A stretch of 10,517 bases of DNA from the NCBI GenBank assembly GCA_035512595.1, contig DATKDU010000422.1, positions 1-10,517 of the forward strand. Direction: 5' to 3'. The notes under the pieces were generated by a model, which saw only the letters and a list, made by a program, of their open reading frames with translations, was not told where the DNA came from and did no database searches. Position 1 is the stretch's first letter. Every line of letters starts with the position of its first letter. This DNA is from DATKDU01 sp035512595. Lineage in GTDB: Bacteria; Planctomycetota; Planctomycetia; Pirellulales; Pirellulaceae. Below are positions 1 through 6,896 of this stretch, one piece after another. Position numbers and translations under genes: made by a program.

Positions 1-783
<783 letters not shown>

Positions 784-821
784 CGGAGTGTTGGGAATAA
801 ATGATTTCCTGAGAGTTTCAG

Positions 822-864
822 TAGGCCAAGCCTCTTGCCTGGCCTATTCAACAGGCAGTTAGGC
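822..864 (-). other. Possible degenerate attC-like site / hairpin after the antitoxin gene
   Basis: Reading the minus strand, 11 nt after the antitoxin stop codon there is GCCTAAC (864-858), which fits the integron R'' consensus RYYYAAC, then a 4-nt spacer and TGTTGAAT, similar to the usual L'' box CGTTCAAG. This leads into a perfect 7-bp stem TAGGCCA/TGGCCTA (846-840 and 828-822). The expected right half (L' and GTTRRRY) is not recognisable beyond the stem. Order and orientation relative to the toxin-antitoxin genes are as in a gene cassette, but no integrase or second site is visible. It could simply be an intergenic hairpin; no U-tract follows, so it is not a normal terminator. Confidence 0.22.
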
Positions 865-875
865 GGCGTGCGCAG

Positions 876-1115
876 CTAGTCGACGCGGTCACTCTCGTCG
901 GGCGGTACATCGGGAACGGCAGCCAGGTACTTGTCGAAGTCCTCGCGCCGTCCGGCGGCCGCCTCTCGGCGCAGGTAATCCATCGTCAAGACGACGGCCA
1001 GCTTTTCGCCCGCGGCGCTGGCGAGAAACTGGCTGACGGTGTAGCCCTCCTGTTCCGCCAGCGCGGCGATGCGCTTTTGGAGCGATTCTGGCAATTGGAT
1101 GGTCAGCGTGCTCAT
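876..1115 (-). CDS. Ribbon-helix-helix antitoxin of a PIN toxin-antitoxin pair
   Basis: This 79-residue protein begins with the pattern of a ribbon-helix-helix DNA-binding domain: a short beta strand with alternating residues (STLTIQLPESLQKRIAALA, residues 2-20), then a second helix (TVSQFLASAAGEKLAVVL, about 26-43). The C-terminal half, rich in charged residues, would be the flexible segment that wraps the toxin. Its ATG overlaps the TGA of the toxin gene as ATGA (1112-1115), so translation is probably coupled. The family normally dimerises, neutralises the PIN nuclease and represses its own operon; that role is inferred from the pairing. The reading frame stays open past its TAG (876-878) into the helicase remnant, which looks like coincidence. 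Confidence 0.8.
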   Translation of the reverse strand: MSTLTIQLPESLQKRIAALAEQEGYTVSQFLASAAGEKLAVVLTMDYLRREAAAGRREDFDKYLAAVPDVPPDESDRVD

Positions 1116-1552
1116 GATCTTTTTCCGATCTGCTTAAGGAATTCTCGCGGCGGCAGAGCGGTGACACCCAGTTGTTCCGAGCCGCGGAAATCCGCTACGT
1201 TATGAGTGATTATATACGGGCAATTGGCGGCGAACGCGAGTTCCAGCACCATGTCGTCGTCCGGATCCGTCAGGAACGGCCGCCAGAGAAAGTGAATTTC
1301 CTGCAAATGCGACTCGCCGGCGAGATAGCGAATGAAAGCCAGGGCATCCTCCGGCGAGCCTCCCGGGGGTAGGTTTTCGGGGCGTGTCAGCACTTCTTGC
1401 CACTCGGCGTAAAGGCCCACCGACAGGCAAGGCACAAACTCGGGCGCGGGAATGGAACTGACCAGAGCGAAGCTGGCGCCGCGCCGGGACCGTACCGCCG
1501 CCACCAGCACGCTGGTGTCCAAGACAATTCTCAGTGGGGTCGAATCAGCCAT
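1112..1552 (-). CDS. PIN-domain toxin, putative toxin-antitoxin component
   Basis: The product (146 residues from the ATG at 1552) is a PIN-domain nuclease of the family annotated as putative toxin-antitoxin system toxin component. The first acidic residue sits in IVLDTSVLVAAVRS (Asp12). A central Glu lies in LYAEWQEVLTRPE. The aspartate cluster is in FLTDPDDDMVLELA, and the last strand and Asp are in CPYIITHNVADF. These residues would coordinate Mg2+/Mn2+ for RNA cleavage. A TTG two codons upstream (1558) would also be in frame, giving 148 residues; I prefer the ATG, though neither has a strong Shine-Dalgarno sequence. The toxin precedes its ribbon-helix-helix antitoxin, the order common for this PIN group, with a 4-nt overlap. 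The fold is confident; the RNA target is unknown. Confidence 0.83.
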   Translation of the reverse strand: MADSTPLRIVLDTSVLVAAVRSRRGASFALVSSIPAPEFVPCLSVGLYAEWQEVLTRPENLPPGGSPEDALAFIRYLAGESHLQEIHFLWRPFLTDPDDDMVLELAFAANCPYIITHNVADFRGSEQLGVTALPPREFLKQIGKRS

Positions 1553-1704
1553 GGTCAATCAGATCGCCGTCCCATCCTGACCCGCGGGGGGCACTGTCGG
1601 GCCGCAAGGGACATTGTGACAAGGCTTAGCCCCGGGGGCAAAGGGTTGTTTTGACGATGGCGCGTTCAGCCGTGCCCGGAATTCGGCCGGCGAAAGGCGA
1701 CCGC

Positions 1705-1967
1705 ATGCCGAGGCGGATTGCGGACGCCCTTTCAGGGCGGGGTTTATTCTTTTGCGCCCGTTTTCCCAGGCCGTTGGCCTGGGCTATCGTCGGGTCGCAC
1801 GTTCCGTGCTGCATGGTCGGTCACACGTTCCGTGCCGCATGGCTATCGTCGGGTCGGTCATGCGGGACTGCAAGGCAGTGGAAGACCAGCGGTCGCGGCA
1901 ATGTCCTCTCGCGGAGCGAGAGGACTACAGCGGAGCGAGAGGACTACAGCGGAGCGAGAGAGCGTAG
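1705..1967. repeat. Composite hairpin repeat, copy A
   Basis: The element contains, in order: CGCCCT-ttc-AGGGCG (1725-1739), CCCAGGCC-gtt-GGCCTGGG (1765-1783), two 21-bp direct repeats containing CACGTTCCGTGC (1796-1816 and 1822-1842), two copies of GGCTATCGTCGGGTCG (about 1782-1797 and 1841-1856), and the hairpin GTCCTCTCGC-gga-GCGAGAGGAC (1903-1925). It ends in a 19-bp tandem array (1911-1929, 1930-1948, and a partial third unit 1949-1967). Segments recur in the same order at 7800-8013; over 1889-1947 versus 7940-7998 only one of 59 bases differs. It may act as a mosaic of REP-like units; no coding capacity is seen. Confidence 0.8.
1911..1967. repeat. 19-bp tandem repeat, about 2.6 units
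   Basis: The unit GCGGAGCGAGAGGACTACA is repeated exactly at 1911-1929 and 1930-1948. A third unit at 1949-1967 matches for its first 13 bases and then diverges. The first unit is also the right arm of the 10-bp hairpin at 1903-1925. Copy B of the composite repeat has the first two units (the first with one base changed) and then a decayed version. Confidence 0.85.
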
Positions 1968-2008
1968 GGTGCGCCGCCGGAGCCGGCTTGTCCCCACCTT
2001 ACGGCAAC

Positions 2009-2050
2009 ACCCTCACCCGGCCTGCGGCCACCCTCTCCCAGCGGGAGAGG
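2009..2050. repeat. REP-like element with CCTCTCCC/GGGAGAGG hairpin
   Basis: The segment carries CCTCACCCGGCCTGCGGCCA followed by a perfect 8-bp hairpin CCTCTCCC-agc-GGGAGAGG (2032-2050). This sequence type is widespread as an intergenic REP-like element in several phyla and is often mis-annotated as protein in both directions. It has no T-run after the stem, so I do not call it a terminator. Confidence 0.7.
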
Positions 2051-2108
2051 CTTACGCCGCGCCGTGCGGAAATGGCATTGAGTGTGCGGATCGCGCGCGC
2101 AACAATGG

Positions 2109-2124
2109 ACCGCTTTTGAGCGGT
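2109..2124. repeat. Small perfect hairpin
   Basis: ACCGCT-tttg-AGCGGT forms a 6-bp stem with a 4-base loop, 44 bases after the REP-like unit. The function is unknown; it may be part of the surrounding repeat mosaic. Confidence 0.45.
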
Positions 2125-2232
2125 GCTGCCATCTGCAGAGACGCTCCTCACTGGAAATTGGCGAGAATTCCGTTCTCCCTTTCGCCAGTTGGAGGAAAAG
2201 TCGAATCCGGCATGACACCTGCCAATGTTCGC

Positions 2233-2244
2233 ACATGAGCATGT
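2233..2244. promoter_or_regulatory. Candidate operator dyad upstream of the ArsR gene
   Basis: ACATG-ag-CATGT is a perfect 5-bp inverted repeat, with partial outer symmetry from GTT (2227-2229) and AAC (2246-2248). It lies about 82 bases before the regulator's start codon. ArsR/SmtB proteins bind imperfect dyads of this size upstream of their own operons, so this is a candidate autoregulatory site. The dyad is short and could be chance. Confidence 0.2.
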
Positions 2245-2325
2245 CAACCGATCCACGCCGGGCGTGTTGCGGCAGGGACGACCGTCTCAGTTGAAGCGAA
2301 GGCGGCGAACTGGAGTGTTTTCCCT

Positions 2326-2703
2326 ATGCCGAACCGCCGACTTGCCGCAAACGAACTTGGCGCATTCCTGGGGGCGATTGCCCAGCCGCGGCGGATTCAG
2401 ATCATTGAGGAACTGAGGGGGGGCGACAAAGATGTGGGAACCTTGGCCAGCACGTTGGAGCTGGCGCACTCGAATGTTTCGCAGCACCTGGCGGTCTTGC
2501 GGACGCTCCGAGTCGTGTCGGAGCATCGGGAAGGAAGGCGCATCGTCTATCAGCTTTGCTCCCCGCCGTTGGCGGAATGGCTGGTGGAAGGAATGCAGTT
2601 TCTGCCCGCGATGGCTCGGGAGGGGGATCAGGTGAAGAACGCCCTGCAGAATGCGCGGGCGGCCTGGAGTCTGCCAAAGAACTCGAAGCGCAGTGAAGGT
2701 TAG
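2326..2703 (+). CDS. ArsR/SmtB-family winged-helix regulator
   Basis: This 125-residue protein has the ArsR-family plan. Residues about 8-30 (NELGAFLGAIAQPRRIQIIE) form the first helices. The helix-turn-helix follows at about 37-62 (VGTLASTLELAHSNVSQHLA), then the beta wing (VVSEHREGRRIVYQL, about 63-77). It normally acts as a dimeric repressor. I find no CXC-type metal site in the recognition region and no clear D-X-H...H-X-X-E set in the last helix; the single Cys78 follows the wing. The inducer may therefore not be a classic thiophilic metal. A GGAG lies about 10 bases before the ATG. The ATPase gene starts only 14 bases after its stop, so it very likely controls that pump and itself. Family call strong, signal unknown. 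Confidence 0.87.
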   Translation: MPNRRLAANELGAFLGAIAQPRRIQIIEELRGGDKDVGTLASTLELAHSNVSQHLAVLRTLRVVSEHREGRRIVYQLCSPPLAEWLVEGMQFLPAMAREGDQVKNALQNARAAWSLPKNSKRSEG

Positions 2704-2717
2704 GTGAGGACCAAAGG

Positions 2718-5414
2718 ATGCCGAACCGCAAGCAGGAAATCCGGCCGTGGCACTCCGAGAGCCCGGAGTCGATTCTGGAGGCGCTGGGCGCATCGCCGCG
2801 CGGCCTGACTCCAGCGGAAGTCGAGCGACGGCAGCAGGAGTATGGTCCGAACCTGCTGCCGGAGAAAGGCCCGACGCCTCTGTGGCTGATCGTGCTGCGG
2901 CAGTTCGCCAGTCCGCTGATCTATATCCTCGTGGCGGCCGCGGTGGTCTCGGCGTCGATTGGCGACATCAAGGACGCCGCCTTCATCGCCGCCGTCTTGG
3001 TGCTCAATGCCGTCATCGGGGCGTACCAGGAGTGGCAGGCGGAGCAAAGCAGCCACGCGCTGAAGAAGCTGCTGCGAATGCACGCTCAAGTTGAACGGGA
3101 CGGCGAGGTGCGGGAAGTCAAGGCCGAAGAGGTTGTCCCTGGCGACGTGCTGTGGTTGGAGTCGGGAAATCGAGTGCCGGCAGATATCCGGCTGCTGTCC
3201 GCGCAAGGTTTGGAGGTGGACGAATCCCTTCTGACTGGGGAGTCTTTGGCGGTCCGCAAAGACTCCGCGTGGAAGGGCGCGGAAGGGGCGACCTTGGCGG
3301 ATCGGCAGAACATGACGTTTGCCGGCTCTTTGGTCGCTCGCGGCCGGGCGAAGGGAGTCGTGGTGGCCACCGGGACAGCAACCAGTGTCGGCCAGTTGGC
3401 GTTGGATGTGATGGGCAGCGGCGGCGGGAAGCCTCCTTTGCTGGTGCGCATGGAGCGGTTCACGAACTACGTGGCCGTCGGCACCTTGGTCGCGGCGGGC
3501 GGCATCGGCCTGCTGGGGATTGTGCTGTGGGGCTACACGCTCGTGGAGACATTCTTCTTCGTCGTCGCGCTGGCCGTGTCCGCGATTCCCGAAGGGTTGC
3601 CGATCGCAATCACCGTAGCGCTCGCGGTGGCAACCACGCGGATGGCCAGGCGGAACGTGATTGTCCGCCAACTCACAGCCGTGGAAGGCCTGGGGAGTTG
3701 TACGCTGATCGCGACGGACAAGACGGGGACGCTCACCTGCAATGAACTGACGGTGCGCGAGGTCTGCCTGGCCAACGGCGATGTTTTTCCAGCCACGGGC
3801 CAGGGCTTTTTGCCCCAAGGCGAGGTGCAATTCGCCGGACAGGCTGCGGACTTGGCCAATCACCCCCGGTTGGCGGCAACGGTCCGCGCGGCCGTGCTCT
3901 GCAACGAGGCCGATTTGCATCACCGCAATGACGAGTGGGTCTGGCGCGGGGACGCCGTTGATATCGCGGCGTTGAGTTTGGGGGCAAAGCTGGGAATCCA
4001 GCGAGAGCAAGCACTCGAGGCCCTCCCGTTGGTAAGTAGCATCCCCTTCGAACCGGAGCACCAATTCGCGGCGACGTTCCATCGAACGGGCGAGCGAGTC
4101 GAGGTTTGTGTCAAAGGCGCGCCGGAGCGCGTATTGGACATGTGTGGCGATGAGCTTTCGGGCGCCGAGCGGACGCGATTGGATCAGTTGGCGCTGGGCA
4201 TGGCGGCTCGGGGACTGCGGGTGTTGGCCGTGGCCCGCGGACAACTCGCCGAGACACTTCATCCCGAGGATGTCCCGCCGCAACCCAAAAACTTGACGCT
4301 GCTGGGATTCCTGGGAATGATCGACCCGTTACGTGCGGGAGTGCGCGAGGCCGTGGCGGAGTGTCAACAGGCCGGTGTCCTGGTCACGATGGTGACAGGC
4401 GATCATCGCATCACGGCATTGGCCATTGCCCGGGATCTTGGCCTGGCGGATCGGGACGAGCAGGTTGTCACGGCCGCCGACCTGGACGGCAAGTCCGTCG
4501 ATCAGTTGGCGGAAATGGTGCAGCAAATACGCGTATTCGCTCGCGTCACGCCACGCCAAAAGCTGCAAATCGTTGAGGCGGCGCGAAAAGCAGGGCACTT
4601 CGTCGCGGTCACCGGCGACGGTGTGAACGATGCGCCCGCTTTGCGCGCAGCCAACATCGGTGTCGCGATGGGCAAGTCCGGGACGGACGTGGCCCGTGAG
4701 GCGTCGGAACTGGTCATTAGCGACGACAATTTCAGTTCCATCGTCGGTGGAATCGAGGAGGGCCGAATCGCCTACGACAACATTCGCAAGGTGATTTACC
4801 TGCTCGTATCGATGGGTGCGGCCGAATTGCTGATGGTGCTGTTGGCGGTGATTACGGGTCTGCCGGTGCCCTTGCTTCCCGTCCAATTGTTGTGGCTGAA
4901 CCTCGTCACCAATGGGATCCAGGGCGTGGCCTTGGCCTTTGAGCCGGGCGAAGGAGACAGCCTACGACGAAAGCCCCGTCCGCCCGGCGAAGCCGTCTTC
5001 AACCGGTTGATGGTGGAGCGGACGCTGGTGGCGATGGTGGTGGTCGGAGGTGGAGGCTTTTTGATCTACGACATCGGCTTGAGGCTGGGCCTGGACGTGG
5101 CAAGCGCACGCAATCTGCTGCTGTTGTCGATGGTCTTGTTCGAGAACTTTCATGTCGGGAACTGCCGTTCGGAGACACGGTCAGCCTTGGCACTGTCGCC
5201 GCTGCGTAGCCCCGTCTTGTTCTTTGGGACGCTCGGCGCGTTCCTCGTACACGTCGCGGGAATGTACGTGCCATTCCTGCAAGACATGCTGAACACCAAG
5301 CCCGTTGATCTGTGGATGTGGGGCGTTGCGATTGCCGTCAGTGTGCTGATCGTCCCCGCGATCGAGCTGCACAAATGGTGGTGGGCGAGGCGAACGAATC
5401 CAAGCGAGACATGA
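2718..5414 (+). CDS. P2-type cation-transporting P-type ATPase
   Basis: The 898-residue length and domain order fit a bacterial P2 (Ca2+-ATPase-like) pump of the inner membrane. It has an N-terminal cation-ATPase domain (HSESPESILEALGASPRGLT) and actuator motif TGES at 173-176. M4 carries IPEGLP (Pro291, Glu292), and the phosphorylation motif is DKTGTLT with Asp334. KGAPE (466-470) marks the nucleotide domain, then TGD at 560-562 and GDGVNDAP from 633. C-terminal helices follow, with FENFHVGNCRSETR in M8. Compared with SERCA, Glu292, Glu703, Asn728, Thr731 and Glu809 match E309, E771, N796, T799 and E908. The N768 position is Gly700 and the D800 position is Asn732 (VTNGIQGVALAFEPGE). Substrate is therefore uncertain: Ca2+, Na+, K+ or another cation. 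AAAGG precedes the ATG. It is co-transcribed with the ArsR gene and the stress protein. Confidence 0.93.
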   Translation: MPNRKQEIRPWHSESPESILEALGASPRGLTPAEVERRQQEYGPNLLPEKGPTPLWLIVLRQFASPLIYILVAAAVVSASIGDIKDAAFIAAVLVLNAVIGAYQEWQAEQSSHALKKLLRMHAQVERDGEVREVKAEEVVPGDVLWLESGNRVPADIRLLSAQGLEVDESLLTGESLAVRKDSAWKGAEGATLADRQNMTFAGSLVARGRAKGVVVATGTATSVGQLALDVMGSGGGKPPLLVRMERFTNYVAVGTLVAAGGIGLLGIVLWGYTLVETFFFVVALAVSAIPEGLPIAITVALAVATTRMARRNVIVRQLTAVEGLGSCTLIATDKTGTLTCNELTVREVCLANGDVFPATGQGFLPQGEVQFAGQAADLANHPRLAATVRAAVLCNEADLHHRNDEWVWRGDAVDIAALSLGAKLGIQREQALEALPLVSSIPFEPEHQFAATFHRTGERVEVCVKGAPERVLDMCGDELSGAERTRLDQLALGMAARGLRVLAVARGQLAETLHPEDVPPQPKNLTLLGFLGMIDPLRAGVREAVAECQQAGVLVTMVTGDHRITALAIARDLGLADRDEQVVTAADLDGKSVDQLAEMVQQIRVFARVTPRQKLQIVEAARKAGHFVAVTGDGVNDAPALRAANIGVAMGKSGTDVAREASELVISDDNFSSIVGGIEEGRIAYDNIRKVIYLLVSMGAAELLMVLLAVITGLPVPLLPVQLLWLNLVTNGIQGVALAFEPGEGDSLRRKPRPPGEAVFNRLMVERTLVAMVVVGGGGFLIYDIGLRLGLDVASARNLLLLSMVLFENFHVGNCRSETRSALALSPLRSPVLFFGTLGAFLVHVAGMYVPFLQDMLNTKPVDLWMWGVAIAVSVLIVPAIELHKWWWARRTNPSET

Positions 5415-5419
5415 GACGC

Positions 5420-5425
5420 AAGGAG
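5420..5425 (+). promoter_or_regulatory. Shine-Dalgarno of the universal stress protein gene
   Basis: AAGGAG lies 7 bases before the ATG at 5433, an optimal spacing. It supports the ATG at 5433 over the second ATG at 5436, which gives a product one residue shorter. Confidence 0.75.
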
Positions 5426-5432
5426 CATAGTC

Positions 5433-6248
5433 ATGATGAAGCGCATTTTGGTTGGATTGGCAGGGACAACCTACACGCCCGTGGCGATTCAACGTGCCGT
5501 CGCGTTGGCGAAGGCACACGACGCCGAAGTTACCGGAGTGACGGTGCTGGACCCGCGCCGGTTGCGTTGCGGGGACCAGCATGCGCCGCAGCCGGAACCT
5601 CCAGGTGGCCCGATCCCGATTTCTCCGGATTGCATCGAGGAGTCGATCCAGCGGCTGGAGCAGTCCTGCCAGGAAGCAGGCGTGAAACACCGAGTGCTAC
5701 GGGAGTCCGGCGACACGTTTACGAAGTTGATCGACGCGGCGCGTTACCACGACCTGCTGGTGTTCGGTCTGCAAAGTGTGCTCAAGCACGGTCTTCCAGG
5801 TGGCGACCCGCATGGCCTTCTGATCCGGCTCGTGGGCGCGGGCGTCCGGCCGCTGATCGCCGTCTCTGAGGAATTCCGCAGCATCTCGCGAGTGCTGATC
5901 GCCTACAACGGGTCGATGGAGTCGGCCAAGGCCATGAAGCACTTCGTTCAGATGCGTCTCTGGCCCGGCGCCGAATTGAAGATCATGACGTTCCACTCGT
6001 CGCACGACAAAGCTTACGAACTGATGCTGCCTGCGGAAGAGTACTGCCGCGCGCACGGGTTCAGGGTGTGCCACCAGTCCAATCCGGGCGATCCGAAAGT
6101 ACTGCTTTCGGCTGCGGCCACTTTGTGGCAAGCCGACATGATCGTGATGGGCAACAGCGCTCGGAGCGTCCTGGTCCGGAAAGTTCTGGGCGACACCCTC
6201 GTGGAGACGCTCCGCGACAGCAAGATTCCCCTGTTTCTGGCACAGTGA
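5433..6248 (+). CDS. Universal stress protein, two UspA domains
   Basis: The 271 residues contain two UspA folds. The first starts with MKRILVGLAGTTYTPVAIQ and the second with SRVLIAYNGSMESAKAMKHF (from about residue 150). The C-terminal domain has a nucleotide-loop-like sequence GNSARSVLVRKVLGDT (240-255). It differs from the usual G-2X-G-9X-G-S/T at the second glycine (Ala243) and in GDT for GS/T, so ATP binding may be weak or altered. Tandem Usp proteins are cytosolic stress responders, sometimes partners of transporters. The gene starts 18 bases after the ATPase stop, with a strong ribosome binding site, so it is the third gene of the operon; a regulatory or sensing role next to the pump is inferred. 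Family call firm, specific function unknown. Confidence 0.88.
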   Translation: MMKRILVGLAGTTYTPVAIQRAVALAKAHDAEVTGVTVLDPRRLRCGDQHAPQPEPPGGPIPISPDCIEESIQRLEQSCQEAGVKHRVLRESGDTFTKLIDAARYHDLLVFGLQSVLKHGLPGGDPHGLLIRLVGAGVRPLIAVSEEFRSISRVLIAYNGSMESAKAMKHFVQMRLWPGAELKIMTFHSSHDKAYELMLPAEEYCRAHGFRVCHQSNPGDPKVLLSAAATLWQADMIVMGNSARSVLVRKVLGDTLVETLRDSKIPLFLAQ

Positions 6249-6532
6249 CGTTTCAGCTTTTTGAAGGAATTGTCCGTCGCATTAACCCAACAGGAGCATG
6301 GCCACGACAAACACCATTGCGGGCGGGCGGCACAACTTGAAAGTGTGGCACGTACACCTTGCACGTGCGGACCCGCCGCGGCAAGGCGGCAATGCAGAGC
6401 CCGACCCCGGGAATGGCTTGGGGTTTGGCCGGTCACGTCTGGACTGTGGCGGAGCTGCCGGCGAAAATCGGCAGCGGGCAATAATGGCTTTGCCCCCAAG
6501 TTCGGCTCCCAACGACACAGGAGTTTTGCCAT
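6249..6532. other. Intergenic region between stress protein and small membrane protein
   Basis: No convincing gene is seen in these 284 bases. They contain a dyad GCACGT...ACGTGC around 6348-6368 and GC-rich small inverted repeats (GACCCGCCGCGGC, CCCGACCCCGGG). The gap is long enough for a separate promoter for the following two genes, but no clear -35/-10 pair was found. No T-rich terminator follows the stress protein gene. Confidence 0.4.
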
Positions 6533-6772
6533 ATGGACTTCGATTTAGGGAAACTTACCGTGGTTGGCTGGCTCGTTCTCCTGGCAACCGCCGGCATATT
6601 CCTGGCGGGTGCCTATATGGTCGCAGTGACGCCTGGAGGACAGGAAGCGGTTGATGCGAGCCGTGGCAGCCGCAGGATGATCGCCTACGTCTTGATGGGG
6701 GTAGCTGCGGCGTTTTTCGTCGTGTGCCGGCTGGTGCTTGGAAAGATTGGCCTGCCGATGTTTCGCGGCTAA
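6533..6772 (+). CDS. Small two-helix membrane protein of unknown function
   Basis: The 79 residues contain two hydrophobic segments: about 8-32 (VVGWLVLLATAGIFLAGAYM) and about 49-68 (MIAYVLMGVAAAFFVVCRLV). A polar, positively charged loop (GGQEAVDASRGSRR) joins them, which favours a hairpin with the loop on the cytoplasmic side. An AGGAG lies 9 bases before the ATG, which supports the start. I do not recognise the family. It follows the pump operon on the same strand after 284 bases and precedes the lipoprotein gene by 124 bases. It could be an accessory subunit of an envelope process, but nothing in the sequence states this. Confidence 0.65.
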   Translation: MDFDLGKLTVVGWLVLLATAGIFLAGAYMVAVTPGGQEAVDASRGSRRMIAYVLMGVAAAFFVVCRLVLGKIGLPMFRG

Positions 6773-6896
6773 AACCGCGGACCCGCTGAATCACCGGCTA
6801 CCTGAATGCAAGTCCCCAACGGGGGAGTGGCAGGCGTGCGTAAGCTGAGGCCGGCCAAACGTCAATGTCCTAAAGGTCCTAACCGAGGAATTAGTC

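Larger units (their letters stand above)
1553..2325. other. Gene-free stretch filled with repeat families
   Basis: No convincing gene is present in these 773 bases. Open frames here are short, overlap one another on both strands and translate into the low-complexity products that such repeats give. From left to right one sees a CCCCGGGG-centred palindrome near 1630, the composite repeat at 1705-1967, a REP-like unit at 2009-2050, a small hairpin at 2109-2124, and about 190 bases before the ArsR gene that should hold its promoter. I could not identify a confident -35/-10 pair there. Confidence 0.7.

Noticed and set aside
822..846. Rho-independent terminator after the antitoxin gene
   Set aside because: The TAGGCCA/TGGCCTA stem is not followed by a T-run on the minus strand.
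1651..2242. Several overlapping frames on both strands, up to 195 codons
   Set aside because: They are translations of the hairpin repeats (for example SLSRWERV-type and SAWE-type peptides), with no ribosome binding sites or domains.
2700..4283. Long antisense open frame (527 codons) opposite the ATPase gene
   Set aside because: It mirrors the GC-rich ATPase gene, which has all family motifs. The antisense product is Arg/His/Gln-rich with no recognisable domain.
6346..6363. Sigma-54-like promoter (TGGCACG...TTGCA) before the small membrane protein gene
   Set aside because: The GG and GC elements are separated by 12 bases instead of the strict 10, so it should not function as a -24/-12 promoter.
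6298..6654. Plus-strand frame of 118 codons starting with MATTNTIAGG
   Set aside because: It overlaps the better-supported membrane protein gene in another frame, its GGAG is only two bases from the ATG, and its composition is unlike a folded protein.
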